A stretch of DNA of 63,893 bases from an uncultured Oscillospiraceae bacterium (GTDB lineage: Bacteria > Bacillota > Clostridia > Oscillospirales > Ruminococcaceae), in the NCBI GenBank assembly GCA_910579175.1, contig CAJTTB010000016.1, positions 1 through 63,893 of the forward strand. Direction: 5' to 3'. The notes under the pieces are model-generated. The model worked only from the letters and a program-made list of their open reading frames with translations, searched no databases and had not been told where the DNA came from. The translations under genes were made by a program, and so were the position numbers. Each line of letters opens with the position of its first letter. The stretch's first letter is position 1. Positions 24,167 through 34,600 of this stretch are shown one piece after another.

Positions 24167-25536
24167 TGGCAAGAGAGTATAGAACAATCGAAGAAGTAGC
24201 AGGTCCTTTGATGCTGGTACGCGATGTAAAAAATATTGCCTATAACGAACTGGGCGAAATTGAACTAAAAAACGGAGAACGTCGCCGTTGCCGTGTTCTT
24301 GAAGTAAATGGCAACAATGCTTTGGTACAGCTATTTGAAAATTCTGCTGGTATTAATCTATCAAACAGTAAGGTGCGTTTTTTGGGTAGACAGATGGAAC
24401 TTCCAGTTTCTACAGATATGCTGGGAAGAGTATTTGATGGTCTGGGACGTATTATCGATGATGGTCCTGAAATTTTTCCAGAGATGCGCTTGGATGTCAA
24501 TGGTAAACCAATGAATCCAGTTGCTAGAAAATATCCTCAGGAATTCATTCAAACAGGTATTTCTGCAATTGATGGACTGAATACATTGGTTCGTGGGCAA
24601 AAATTGCCTATCTTCTCCGCAAGTGGTCTACCTCATGCAAAACTGGCTGCACAGATTGCACGTCAAGCAAAGGTTCGTGGAAAAGATGAACAATTTGCGG
24701 TAGTATTTGGCGCAATGGGTATTACAACTGGAGAATCTGAATACTTTGTAAACTCTTTCCGGGAAACCGGAGCACTCAGCAGAACCGTTCTTTTTATCAA
24801 TCTTGCGAGAGACCCTGCAATTGAGAGAATTGCAACACCGAAAATGGCGTTGACTTGTGCAGAATATCTGGCTTTTGAAAAGGGAATGCATGTATTGGTT
24901 ATCTTGACAGATATTACAAACTATGCTGATGCACTAAGAGAAGTATCTGCTGCAAGAAAAGAAATTCCTGGACGCCGTGGTTATCCTGGATACATGTATA
25001 CAGACTTGGCAACAATTTATGAAAGAGCAGGTAGACAAGATGGAAGACAGGGTAGTATCACCATGATTCCAATCTTATCCATGCCAGAAGATGATAAAAC
25101 ACATCCAATTCCTGACTTGACTGGATATATTACAGAAGGACAAATTATCCTATCAAGAGAATTATTTAGAAAAAATATCACACCACCAATTGATGTATTG
25201 CCATCACTTTCCCGTTTGAAGGATAAGGGAATTGGTGAAGGAAGAACCAGAGCAGACCACAGTGGTGTTATGAATCAGTTATTTGCCGCTTATGCAAGAG
25301 GTAAAGATGCAAAAGAACTGATGACCATCTTAGGAGAGTCAGCATTGACCGATATTGATAAACTGTATGCTCAATTTGCAGAGGCATTTGAAAAAGAATA
25401 TGTATCTCAGGGTTATGCAGCAGACAGAAGTATTGAAGAAACATTGGATATTGGTTGGAAATTGCTTCGCATTCTGCCAAGAAGCGAACTAAAAAGAATT
25501 AAAGATGAATATCTTGACCAGTATTATAATGAGTAA
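24166..25536 (+). CDS. ntpB: V-type ATPase non-catalytic subunit B
   Basis: 456-residue nucleotide-binding regulatory subunit that alternates with A in the hexameric head. Diagnostic stretches are MLGRVFDGLGRIIDDGP (near 85-101), FIQTGISAIDGLNTLVRGQK (near 127-146) and, in place of the Walker A loop, PIFSASGLPHAKLAAQIARQ (near 148-167), as expected for subunit B. The SALTDIDKLYAQFAEAFE region forms the C-terminal helical part. Start ATG 24166 overlaps the ntpA stop. Complete. Confidence 0.97.
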   Translation: MAREYRTIEEVAGPLMLVRDVKNIAYNELGEIELKNGERRRCRVLEVNGNNALVQLFENSAGINLSNSKVRFLGRQMELPVSTDMLGRVFDGLGRIIDDGPEIFPEMRLDVNGKPMNPVARKYPQEFIQTGISAIDGLNTLVRGQKLPIFSASGLPHAKLAAQIARQAKVRGKDEQFAVVFGAMGITTGESEYFVNSFRETGALSRTVLFINLARDPAIERIATPKMALTCAEYLAFEKGMHVLVILTDITNYADALREVSAARKEIPGRRGYPGYMYTDLATIYERAGRQDGRQGSITMIPILSMPEDDKTHPIPDLTGYITEGQIILSRELFRKNITPPIDVLPSLSRLKDKGIGEGRTRADHSGVMNQLFAAYARGKDAKELMTILGESALTDIDKLYAQFAEAFEKEYVSQGYAADRSIEETLDIGWKLLRILPRSELKRIKDEYLDQYYNE

Positions 25537-25548
25537 GGCGGTGATAAT

Positions 25549-26196
25549 ATGGCCGTTTTAAGTGTGAATCCTACTCGAATGGAATTAAACGAGCTGAAAA
25601 TAAAGCTGAATACTGCTAGAAGAGGACACAAACTATTAAAGGACAAACGTGACGAATTGATGCGTCAATTTTTGGATTTGGTGCGTGAAAATGAAAAGTT
25701 GCGTTTGAAGGTAGAAAAGGCAATTCAAGAAGCCATTCAACATATGGCGGTTGCTCGGAGTATGACCGATAAGCAGGTTTTAGATGTAGCGTTGTTACTT
25801 CCCAAACAAGAACTAAGCTTAAAAGTTACAACCAAAAATGTAATGAGTGTGCCTGTTCCACAGTATGAAGTAGCTTATAAAACACAAAATTTCGGCGATA
25901 TTTATTCTTATGGTTATGCTTTTACTTCAGAAGATATGGATGATGCGATTTTGTCCTTGTCCGAAATTTTACCAGATTTGGTGCGCTTGGCACAGGTAGA
26001 GAAGTCCTGTCAATTGATGTCCTCTGAAATAGAAAAAACTCGTCGTAGAGTAAATGCTTTAGAGTATGTTATGATTCCAGATTATGAGGATACCATAAAG
26101 TATATCACAATGAAGTTAGATGAAAATGAGCGCAGTACCTCAACTCGTTTGATGAAGGTTAAGGATATGATGTTGGAAAATACACATCAATATTAA
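25549..26196 (+). CDS. ntpD: V-type ATPase central-stalk subunit D
   Basis: 215-residue rotor shaft subunit with two long antiparallel helices (residues 5-75 and about 135-210). The N-terminal signature NPTRMELNELKIKLNTARRG is the classic subunit D start, and the returning helix carries EIEKTRRRVNALEYVMIPDY (residues near 158-177). It rotates within the A3B3 head. The start follows a GCGGTGATA site. It is the last gene of the operon: E. hirae ntpH and ntpJ are absent here, and two stem-loops follow. Confidence 0.95.
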   Translation: MAVLSVNPTRMELNELKIKLNTARRGHKLLKDKRDELMRQFLDLVRENEKLRLKVEKAIQEAIQHMAVARSMTDKQVLDVALLLPKQELSLKVTTKNVMSVPVPQYEVAYKTQNFGDIYSYGYAFTSEDMDDAILSLSEILPDLVRLAQVEKSCQLMSSEIEKTRRRVNALEYVMIPDYEDTIKYITMKLDENERSTSTRLMKVKDMMLENTHQY

Positions 26197-26326
26197 TCGC
26201 TTGAAAGAAATCACCAATAGATGGTATTTCTATGATATGTCAAATGAACCGATGTAAACGCTTGTTGGGTTTATAGACTAATAGAGAACCTGTTAGCCAA
26301 TGAGCAGTTTATTGTGATACAAAAAT

Positions 26327-26370
26327 AAAATGGAGCCAAAAATCATATTGATTTCTGGCTCCATTTGTTT
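26327..26370 (+). terminator. Terminator downstream of the V-ATPase operon
   Basis: AAATGGAGCCA and TGGCTCCATTT form an 11-bp stem with a 17-nt loop followed by a short T-rich stretch, 130 nt past ntpD. The remaining sequence 26197-26614 shows no credible gene. Confidence 0.7.
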
Positions 26371-26574
26371 GCTTTTGGTAATAGGTTATAAAAATCTTAA
26401 AATGATATATAATAAAGAATATACCTTATATTTGTGTGTTTGCAAGCGCTTTTTAGACAATATTATTTTTTATTATGAATCCACCAATTTTGTTGGTGAT
26501 TGGTGCAATCACAAAAAATATACCTTATAGATTGATAAGTCATATATCATTTTCAAAAAGAAAAAATCAGATAG

Positions 26575-26611
26575 AAAAACGCTGATACTTCTAGAAGTAT
26601 CAGCGTTTTTT
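26575..26611. terminator. Symmetrical terminator beside tRNA-Leu
   Basis: AAAAACGCTGATACTT and AAGTATCAGCGTTTTT form a 16-bp perfect palindrome around CTAG. It would terminate the minus-strand tRNA-Leu transcript and also any plus-strand read-through. Confidence 0.8.
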
Positions 26612-26614
26612 GGA

Positions 26615-26696
26615 TGCGGACGAAGTGACTTGAACACTCACGTCTTGCGACACTAGAGCCTAAATCTAGCGCGTCTGCCAATTCCGCCACGTCCGC
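26615..26696 (-). tRNA. tRNA-Leu (anticodon UAG)
   Basis: An 82-nt class II tRNA. The acceptor stem GCGGACG/CGTCCGC, the long variable arm (GTC/GAC) and the anticodon stem CTAGA/TCTAG enclose the loop TTTAGGC, giving anticodon TAG. The 3' CCA is not encoded. The terminator at 26575-26611 follows directly. Confidence 0.95.
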
Positions 26697-26768
26697 ATAA
26701 GATTTTAACGACTTATATACTATATCATATTTTTTTTATTCTGTCAATAGATTTTTGCAATTATTTGT

Positions 26769-26806
26769 AAAAAAGTGGAGCTATTCAAAATAGCTCCACT
26801 TTTTTA
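26769..26806 (-). terminator. Terminator of the NatAB-like operon
   Basis: AAAAAAGTGGAGCTATT and AATAGCTCCACTTTTTT form a long stem immediately after the permease stop codon. Confidence 0.88.
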
Positions 26807-26808
26807 TT

Positions 26809-28116
26809 TTATAAACCGCGAATGATACTTTTTCTTTTAGACTTTTTACTAAAATCAATCGTCATAGTAAAGATGCGATCTGTATTAAATACTTTTACTG
26901 CAATAAACATTACTACACACAATAGAATTAACTGATAGAGCATACCGCCATAGAACATAGCATTTTGATGGAAGATAATATTGCTACTTGCGGTAAATGT
27001 ATGGGTAAATGGAACAAGATAGAGTAGAATTTGCACTATCACTGGAAGTTTGTTGACATCGGAAAACATAGTAATTAAATAAGGTATCATTGCTAGGAAC
27101 ATAATTGGTGCAATCAGCCCTTGAGCTGATTTTACATCTTTTGATAAAGCTCCTAAAATAATACTAGCTGCCAAAGCGATTAATATGGTTAAGAACATCT
27201 GAATGCCCAACAATACAAAATCAAAACCGGAAAGATTTAATCCTAGTGTAGTCAAAGCGTTAGAGATAGAAGTGTCATCTGTTGAAGCTCCTCCCATCAT
27301 ACCACTCATATACTGAGAGAATCCAATCATATAAACACCAGCCATCAATAAAGAGAGAAGACCAGCAGCACACATTTTAGAGCCCAATACTGCCAAACGT
27401 GAAACAGGAGCGGATAACAGTGTTTCAAGTGTTTTATCACCCTTTTCGCTGGCAATTGTAGAAACGGTCATCTGAGTTGCATAAGTAATTAGGATAAATA
27501 CAATAATTGGAATAAACATGGTCTGTTGCATAGAGAAACTCTGTAAAGTAGTGCTGTCAACATCTGCTTGTTTGTCTCCAACAATGGTTGTAGGGGTAGA
27601 AGCGACTGGATTTTTAGCGAAAGCAATATCTAAATTTTCAGTGGATTGATTTAAGATAGAAGTAGAAATGGCTTCATTGATTAATTGAACCGCTCCTGAT
27701 GTTGCTTGAGAACCAGTAGAGCTCATAATAGATAGACTTGTCATCTTAGAGACAACTCTGCAATTGCTAACGATACCAGCTTGAATATCAGCAGAAAAAT
27801 TGGCGGGTATCTCAACAAAAGAATTTAAGTCATGTTCTTTTGCCTGTTGTAAATTTTCTTGGTCGGTTTTTCCAGAAAGTATAATTACTTCATAACCTGC
27901 TTGTTTTAGCACTTGGATTGCTGTGTCAGAGAGTTCGGATTGGTCTAAATCAACAATTGCAATATTAGAACTGTTTTTGACAGATTCTTTGGTGACGTCT
28001 CCGATTACATTTCCCAAAAATAAAAAGATAAATAAGCTAATTAAAACACCGACGATAGTTTGTACTGTGATCAATTCACGCAGTTCTTTTTTCAACAAGA
28101 TTAAAAATTTATTCAT
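26809..28116 (-). CDS. ABC-2 type exporter permease (NatB-like)
   Basis: 435-residue integral membrane permease. One N-terminal membrane helix (residues about 17-40) is followed by an extracytoplasmic domain of about 145 residues. Five further helices follow between about 190 and 415. This is the layout of NatB/CcmB-like ABC-2 permeases. The juxtamembrane stretch IASEKGDKTLETLLSAPVSR (near 221-240) is the conserved coupling region contacting the ATPase. It is encoded directly after, and overlaps by 8 nt, its ATPase. Substrate unknown; Na+ export in the NatAB branch is one possibility, antimicrobial peptide or lipid export another. Confidence 0.85.
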   Translation of the reverse strand: MNKFLILLKKELRELITVQTIVGVLISLFIFLFLGNVIGDVTKESVKNSSNIAIVDLDQSELSDTAIQVLKQAGYEVIILSGKTDQENLQQAKEHDLNSFVEIPANFSADIQAGIVSNCRVVSKMTSLSIMSSTGSQATSGAVQLINEAISTSILNQSTENLDIAFAKNPVASTPTTIVGDKQADVDSTTLQSFSMQQTMFIPIIVFILITYATQMTVSTIASEKGDKTLETLLSAPVSRLAVLGSKMCAAGLLSLLMAGVYMIGFSQYMSGMMGGASTDDTSISNALTTLGLNLSGFDFVLLGIQMFLTILIALAASIILGALSKDVKSAQGLIAPIMFLAMIPYLITMFSDVNKLPVIVQILLYLVPFTHTFTASSNIIFHQNAMFYGGMLYQLILLCVVMFIAVKVFNTDRIFTMTIDFSKKSKRKSIIRGL

Positions 28117-28858
28117 GGATATTATCCCCCTGTTTAAAGTGTACCGCTTTTTCGAAAACTTCTTCCAGATTGCTTGATTGATATTTTTGTTTTAACTCTT
28201 CAGAAGTTCCAGTATCATGCAGGACACCACCACTAATAATGCCAACGCGGTCTGATAGGAATTCGATTTCAAGCATATTGTGACTGGAGATTAAAAAAGA
28301 CATTCCCTGATTAGCAAGCTCTCGAATCATACGTCGAATTTCAAGTGCATTTAAAATATCCAATCCTGAAGTGGGTTCGTCTAGAATTGCTAGAGCAGGT
28401 TTTGTCATAACAGCTCGAGCGAGTAGCAATCGACGACTCATACCACGGCTATAGGAACCAATTTTATCATCGATACGACCTGCTAGGTCAGCAATACCAA
28501 CCGCAGTGTCTACACATTCTTGAATTTTTTGTTTGTCGCTATAAAACAGGGAAGCCATAAACTGCAAATAATTGCGACCGGTCATATTTTTATAAGCGCC
28601 CGCCTCATCTGGTAAATAGGTGATTTTTTCCCGTGCTTTAGAAGGCTCTTTTACCACACTGATTCCATCAATATACGCATCTCCCTCGGTGGGTTTAATC
28701 AAAGTAGCAATCATGCGCAGTGTGGTTGTTTTTCCAGCTCCATTTGGACCAATTAGGGCAAAAATTTCGCCAGAATTGACTTCAAATTCAACTGCATTTG
28801 CCGCTTTTGCTTGGGTGTAGATTTTTGTCAGCTTATCAACCTGTAGTGTAATCGACAT
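28109..28858 (-). CDS. ABC transporter ATP-binding protein (NatA-like)
   Basis: 249-residue ABC ATPase with Walker A GPNGAGKTT near residues 37-45, the signature SRGMSRRL near 138-145, Walker B ALAILDEPTSGLD near 155-167 and the switch histidine in ISSHNM near 190-195. It energises the adjacent permease. It is the first gene of a two-gene minus-strand operon, divergent from the XRE regulator, with an inverted repeat in the 285-nt gap between them. The start follows AAAGGATGATATT. The signature reads SRGMS rather than the common LSGGQ, as in other NatA-type proteins. Confidence 0.9.
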   Translation of the reverse strand: MSITLQVDKLTKIYTQAKAANAVEFEVNSGEIFALIGPNGAGKTTTLRMIATLIKPTEGDAYIDGISVVKEPSKAREKITYLPDEAGAYKNMTGRNYLQFMASLFYSDKQKIQECVDTAVGIADLAGRIDDKIGSYSRGMSRRLLLARAVMTKPALAILDEPTSGLDILNALEIRRMIRELANQGMSFLISSHNMLEIEFLSDRVGIISGGVLHDTGTSEELKQKYQSSNLEEVFEKAVHFKQGDNIHE

Positions 28859-29069
28859 AAAATATCATCCTTTCTAGCTGTAGATACTTTGAGAATGTCT
28901 GCATATATCTAAATGATTGCAGATAAAACAATCAGAAAGATTGTTTTATTTCCCAAAAATTATTATAGGACGCAGATATCAAGCTGTCAAGTTTGTAAAA
29001 TTATTCAGAACTATCATATAAAAATATTTATAATACACCATATATAAAAAATACTATTTATAGTATGTT

Positions 29070-29130
29070 ACCTAGGATAATAAATATCAATAGTCTATTT
29101 ATAATTAATATAAATATTTGTAGTCTAGGT
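29070..29130 (+). promoter_or_regulatory. Inverted-repeat operator candidate between the ABC genes and the XRE gene
   Basis: ACCTAG-GATAATAAATAT near 29070-29087 and its imperfect reverse complement ATATTTGTAGT-CTAGGT near 29113-29130 frame a very AT-rich stretch. The right arm reaches to within 13 nt of the regulator start. Such spacing suits autoregulation by the XRE protein; binding is inferred. Confidence 0.4.
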
Positions 29131-29143
29131 GAGAGGTGATAAA

Positions 29144-29482
29144 ATGTCTAATATAGCAAAAATAGTGGGAGAGCGATTGAGAAATTATCGAATGCAGCTT
29201 GGCTATAGTCAGGAAACATTAGCGGAAAAAGCAGGTCTACACCCTACTTATATTGGTCAATTGGAACGAGGGGAAAAAAATGCAACGTTGGAAACCATTG
29301 AAAAGGTTGCTTTTGCCCTAGAAGTACCACTGGAAAAATTGTTTGAAAAGATTGTACTTGGAGAACATACACAGACTACCGCAGAAAAATGTTATAATAT
29401 GATCCAATCCAAATCTCAAAAACAACAAAAAATGTTATATGATATTTTACAGATGGTATTGCAATATCAATCTGATCAGTAA
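29144..29482 (+). CDS. XRE-family helix-turn-helix transcriptional regulator
   Basis: 112-residue regulator. An N-terminal Cro/C1-type helix-turn-helix occupies residues 6-62, with the recognition region YSQETLAEKAGLHPTYIGQL near 19-38 and ERGEKNATLETIEKVA following. The C-terminal 45 residues are helical and probably mediate dimerisation. ATG 29144 follows GAGAGGTGATAA; GTG 29129 upstream lacks a site. It is divergent from the NatAB-like operon with an inverted repeat between, so it may control that exporter and itself. It shares a bidirectional terminator with the convergent lipoprotein gene. Confidence 0.9.
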   Translation: MSNIAKIVGERLRNYRMQLGYSQETLAEKAGLHPTYIGQLERGEKNATLETIEKVAFALEVPLEKLFEKIVLGEHTQTTAEKCYNMIQSKSQKQQKMLYDILQMVLQYQSDQ

Positions 29483-29562
29483 CATAAGACAAGTGTATCT
29501 AAATGGATTGAGAGATTTTTTTGTTATTTGATTTGGTGGTATATCAGTCGGGCTTGATAAAA

Positions 29563-29609
29563 GAAAAAAAGACCACGATAAACTTATCCGTTTATCGTGG
29601 TCTTTTTTA
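29563..29609. terminator. Bidirectional terminator
   Basis: AAAAAGACCACGATAAAC and GTTTATCGTGGTCTTTTTT-type arms form an 18-bp stem between the convergent XRE and lipoprotein genes. Confidence 0.88.
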
Positions 29610-29612
29610 TAA

Positions 29613-30662
29613 TTATACCAATTTAGAAGGTTTGAATTGTTTTAAAGCATTGTCGTTGTTGGTTACAGATAATTCGTTTGCCTTATCTGCAATGATGATC
29701 TCAAAATCATCATTTTTTAAACTGGATAACAAAGCGGGTTTTAGATCTTCAAAGGTTTTCGTATCTTGGGTAATATCGTGTTTTAGCACCAGATAATCTG
29801 CAGAGGTATCATTTAAAATTACCGGTTCGTCAATATTGACCGTTTCGAAAATAGAGGTGTTGATTGTTTCTGGAAGATAATTATAGATATTAACTTCTCC
29901 CTTTTGGATAATTCTTGGATCGGTATTAATGTCTTCATCTGCTGGCTCTTCTTGATCTTGAGCGACTGCCTGTTCTTTGGCATATTCTTTGATTAGCGTA
30001 GCAATGTCTTCACCATCTTGTAAACGCTGTAAATATGTCTGTTCTTTTTCCTGAACTGCTTGTTTTTCTTCTTCACTTAAATCTTCGTTAGAGCTGTTTT
30101 TCAAAGAGAAGGTTATCACATGTACGCTGGCATAATTTTGTTCATATTCGGTCATTAAATCTGCTTCTGCAACTTCTTCTGGTCCTCCTTCTCCATAATG
30201 TACATTGAATAGTTGTTGATATTTTATACTATTTTCCAACATCAGGCGATAGGAGCTTTCTGCAACACCAAATTTGCGGAAGGTTGCTTCATTGGAAGGC
30301 CAATTTTGTTTGACAGAATAATCTAGTGTTTCCTGTTGTTCTTGTGTCAATTCCATATTGGCTTCTGAAAAGAGATTGTCAATTTCAACATGTTCTTTTA
30401 ATGTTTGTGCTGCTTGTTCATTGATCCAATCAGCTATTTTTTTATCTTCAATTTGATTGTCCCAAATATCCTTTAATTCACTATTAAAGTCTTCATGTTG
30501 TTTGGCATCGTTTAAAGCAATATATTGATATAAAATGTAAAGCCCAGCGGGAGGTTTTTGACCGTCTATTTCCATTGCCCAACTGGTATCACCGCAAGAA
30601 GTGATTGAGACACACATGATGAACAGTAAACATACTGCTGTTAATTTTTTTAAATATGACAT
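29613..30662 (-). CDS. PrsA/SurA-like lipoprotein
   Basis: 349-residue exported lipoprotein. The N-terminus has a basic start (MSYLKK), a hydrophobic h-region and a lipobox ending SITSCGD, so Cys23 should be lipidated and the protein held on the outer face of the membrane. The helical N-terminal half resembles the SurA/PrsA chaperone lobe. Residues about 175-345 (beginning SVHVITF) occupy the place of a parvulin domain but lack a recognisable catalytic set. A folding-factor role is inferred, prolyl isomerase activity is doubtful. It starts at ATG 30662 after AGGAGG. Confidence 0.7.
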   Translation of the reverse strand: MSYLKKLTAVCLLFIMCVSITSCGDTSWAMEIDGQKPPAGLYILYQYIALNDAKQHEDFNSELKDIWDNQIEDKKIADWINEQAAQTLKEHVEIDNLFSEANMELTQEQQETLDYSVKQNWPSNEATFRKFGVAESSYRLMLENSIKYQQLFNVHYGEGGPEEVAEADLMTEYEQNYASVHVITFSLKNSSNEDLSEEEKQAVQEKEQTYLQRLQDGEDIATLIKEYAKEQAVAQDQEEPADEDINTDPRIIQKGEVNIYNYLPETINTSIFETVNIDEPVILNDTSADYLVLKHDITQDTKTFEDLKPALLSSLKNDDFEIIIADKANELSVTNNDNALKQFKPSKLV

Positions 30663-30887
30663 TTGTGTTTCCTCCTGAGTTTTTGCAATCTATCACTGAA
30701 AAACAGTGAATTTTTTTATTCAAATAGGACTAACTTCCATTATAACGTTCTCTTTTTAAAAAGTCCAGCAATTCTTTTGACTTTTACAGTTTTATCACAA
30801 AAGGAGAGATATATCAGTTTTTGAAATAACAACAAAGACAAATCAAAAATTCCCTGTCTATTCGCGTTTTTTCGATAAAATTATCGT

Positions 30888-30916
30888 TTGACATGACTGA
30901 AAAAACATGATACTAT
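30888..30916 (+). promoter_or_regulatory. Promoter of pth-mfd
   Basis: TTGACA (30888-30893), a 17-nt spacer and TACTAT (30911-30916) lie 86 nt before pth. The rest of the 340-nt gap between the divergent lipoprotein gene and pth shows no further feature. Confidence 0.65.
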
Positions 30917-31002
30917 TTGAAAAATGAAGAAATTGGTATCGGGCAAATCAAGTCGTTTTGTCTATATTTTGTTATGCCTGAATCATAGAAAGGGGCTTAT
31001 CA

Positions 31003-31623
31003 ATGGGATTGTTTTTTAAAAAGAAATCAGAAAATCATTTAGAGGAGCATGGTGGAATCATGTATTTGATTGTGGGGTTGGGAAACCCTGATAAAAAATA
31101 TGAAAATACCCGTCATAATGTTGGATTTATGGCATTGGATACCATTGCACAAGCATATAAAGTAAAAATAGATCGAATGAAGTTTCGTTCTTTGACCACA
31201 ACGGTGACAATCAATGAACACAAATGTCTGTTGATGAAACCAATGACTTATATGAATTTGAGCGGGCAAGCGGTGGTGGAAGCGATGAATTTTTACAAAA
31301 TACCCATTGAACGGGTAATTGTATTTTTTGATGATGTTTCTTTAGAGCCATCTCAAATACGCATTCGTCGTAAAGGCTCTGATGGTGGACATAATGGAAT
31401 CAAAAATATCATATATTTGTCGGGAAAGGACAATTTTCCAAGAGTGAAGCTAGGTGTTGGAAAAAAGCCCCACCCACAGTATGATTTGGCAGATTGGGTA
31501 TTATCTGTTTTTCAAAAAGAAGATCTACAAAAATTAAAACAAGCGCTTGATCATTGCCCAGAGATAGCACAATTGATTGTGGATGGTCAGATAGACAAAG
31601 CGATGAATTTATTTAACAGTTAA
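31003..31623 (+). CDS. pth: Peptidyl-tRNA hydrolase
   Basis: 206-residue enzyme that releases peptides from peptidyl-tRNA dropped by the ribosome. The core starts at MYLIVGLGNPDKKY (residue 20), with the catalytic His in NTRHNVGF (residue 39), the FFDDVSLEP segment (Asp near 113) and GSDGGHNGIKNI near 127-138. ATG 31003 follows GAAAGGGGC and gives a 19-residue basic extension. Start at ATG 31060 would give the canonical 187 residues, preceded only by GGTGG. I keep the longer form because its ribosome site is better and other clostridial Pth proteins have such leaders. Confidence 0.95.
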   Translation: MGLFFKKKSENHLEEHGGIMYLIVGLGNPDKKYENTRHNVGFMALDTIAQAYKVKIDRMKFRSLTTTVTINEHKCLLMKPMTYMNLSGQAVVEAMNFYKIPIERVIVFFDDVSLEPSQIRIRRKGSDGGHNGIKNIIYLSGKDNFPRVKLGVGKKPHPQYDLADWVLSVFQKEDLQKLKQALDHCPEIAQLIVDGQIDKAMNLFNS

Positions 31624-31669
31624 ATGATGAAGTGATGATTGATATGAATAAAAAGGAGGACGGTTCTTT

Positions 31670-34600
31670 GTGAAACTTTATTTGAATATTGCACAGCGCT
31701 TGACACAGTTTAATCAAATGATACATCATTTGAATACCTGTGATACCCCAATTTTGACAGTTGGCTTGTCGGATATTCACAAAGCGCATTTTATTTATGC
31801 GACTGCTCAGGAATTGAAACAACCGATTTTGGTTTTAACAGATGACGAAGCAGCTGCAAAGAGAATGTGTGATGATATTAATATTATGAATGGTTCAAAA
31901 GAGTTTGCATATCTTTATCCAAGTCGTGATTTTACCTTTCGACAGATGGAAACAGCTTCAAAAGAATATGAACAGATTCGGATTGGAATTCTTTCGCGCA
32001 TTTTAAATGAAGAATGTCCAATTTGTTTTTGTAGTGCAGAAGCTCTATTGCAATATACCATTCCCCCAGAGGAACTGAGAAACCGCACCTTTTTCATTCG
32101 TTTAAATCAATCTTATAAACTGGATGATTTGATAGAAAAATTAGTGCGCGCGGGCTATACAAGACGTCCACAAGTAGAAGGAATTGCACAATTTTCTGTG
32201 CGTGGGGGTATTTTGGATATTTTTCCTCCCAATAGCAATGCCCCAGTACGGATGGAATTTTGGGGTGATGAAGTGGATATGCTCTCTTATTTTGATATAG
32301 AAACCCAAAGGCGTACAGATTCTATTGACAGCATTGTAATTACGCCAGCGAGTGAATGTTTATTTAATTCTACCGAGGATTTGATTTACAAAATTACACA
32401 ACTCAAGGAAAAAACCAAATATACCAAAGCAGTAGAAAAATTGCAAGAGGATATCAATCGCTTGCAAACAACAAAAGAACTGTATACAGTTGATAAATAT
32501 CTTCCACTTGCTTATAAAAAACCCGCTACACTGTTGGATTATTATCAGGAAGAATCCCCGATGTTTGTCAGTGAATACATTTCTTTAAAAGAGCGTTTTC
32601 GATCCTATCAATGGCAACATCAAGAAGATATGAAAGCGTTGTTTGAAGATGGTGATTTATGTAAGGGGCTAGATCAGTATTGTGCAGATTTCACACAAGT
32701 ACAACCTCATTTCATACAGAGGAATATGGTGTTTATGGATACCTTTGCAAGAAGCAATACGGATATTCCCTATCATGCCATGTTGACGATAAATCCTATT
32801 CAGACTTCTAATTTTAGTGGAGAATTAAAGGTACTTTATGAAGATGTTCAACCGTTGATCGAAAATGGCTATTGTGTTGCGGTACTTGCAGGAACTGAAA
32901 AGGCAGCCAATCATTTGGCACATGATCTGCAAAAGATGGGACTAAATGCGGAATATGTTCAGGATATGAATTATCTTTCGATGAAAAAGGTCTTTGTATT
33001 GGCTGGAAACATTTCATCTGGATTTGAATATCCACAGATGAAATTTTCCTTGATTTCAACCAATCGAAGCCATCAAATAAAGGCACGCAAGGGAAAATAT
33101 CGAAAGGGAAAACGCATTCAAACACTGGACGATTTGGCAGTTGGTGATTTGGTTGTGCACATTTCTCATGGAATTGGCGTTTTTGGAGGGATTCATAAAA
33201 TTGACCTGCAAGGTGTAGTCAAGGATTATATTAAGATTCAATATGCGGGTTCCGATACCCTTTATGTTCCTGTAACACAATTGGATTTGGTTTCAAAGTA
33301 TATTGGACCAAGAGAGAACGACCGAGTAAAATTGAATAAGTTGAATTCTGGTGAATGGCAGAAAACCAAAAAGCGAGTAAAAAAAGCCTGTGCAGATATG
33401 GCGGACGAACTCATTGCGCTGTATGCGAAACGAATGCAGATAAAAGGACATGCGTTTGCAGAAGATACCCCTTGGCAAAAGGAATTTGAAGAGTATTTTC
33501 CCTATGAAGAAACAGAAGACCAACTGCGTTGTATTGAGGAAATCAAACAAGATATGCAACAAACAGCACCTATGGACAGACTGCTGTGTGGTGATGTTGG
33601 GTTTGGCAAGACAGAAGTTGCCATGCGTGCAGCATTTAAGTGTGTTATGGATGGAAAGCAATGTGCCATTCTTTGTCCAACCACCATTTTGGCTTGGCAA
33701 CATTTTCAAAATGCTTTACAGCGGTTTGAGCATTATCCCATTCAGATTGAATTGTTATCTCGTTTTCGTTCCCCAAAACAGATCAAACAAGCCCTTAAAA
33801 AACTTGAAACAGGAGAGATTGACATCGCAATTGGAACCCACAGATTGGTGCAAAAAGATGTCAAATTTTATGATTTGGGGCTGGGAATTATCGATGAAGA
33901 GCAGCGTTTTGGCGTAGCACATAAGGAGCGTTTTAAAGAGATGTTTACCGCAGTGGATATGTTGACATTATCCGCCACTCCAATCCCAAGAACACTCAAT
34001 ATGGCGATGAGTGGCATTCGAGATATGTCCACCATTGAACAAGCGCCTCAGGACCGCCGTCCTGTTCAAACCTATGTGTTAGAATATGATATGGGTATTA
34101 TCGGGGATGCCATCAAAAAGGAGCTGCGCAGAAATGGACAGGTATATTATATTCATAATCGAGTAGAAACGATTGAACTATGTGCTAGTAAAATTCGCTC
34201 CATAGTACCTGAAGCTGTGATTGGTGTGGCACATGGAAAAATGAGTGAAAGTGAGCTGTCAGATATCTGGAGAAAACTGATGGAGCAAGAAATTGATATT
34301 TTGGTTTGTACGACCTTAATTGAAACCGGAGTAGACGTCAAAAATTGTAATACCCTGATTATTGAAAATGCTGATTATATGGGGTTATCTCAACTCTATC
34401 AGTTGCGTGGAAGGGTGGGACGCTCCAATCGCCGTGCCTTTGCTTATTTTACCTTCCAGAAAGGGAAGGTATTGACAGAAGTCTCTGCGAAGAGATTGGC
34501 GGCGATTCGAGAATTTACAACCTTTGGTTCCGGTTTTCGGATTGCAATGCGGGATTTGGAAATTCGTGGAGCAGGTAGTATTTTGAGTGGAAAACAACAT

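Noticed and set aside
26330..26530. 66-codon frame after the V-ATPase operon
   Set aside because: Its start lies in a terminator stem and it has no ribosome site or recognisable domain.
33450..33917. 155-codon plus-strand frame inside mfd
   Set aside because: It is in a shifted frame within the helicase core of mfd; mfd is intact and conserved throughout.
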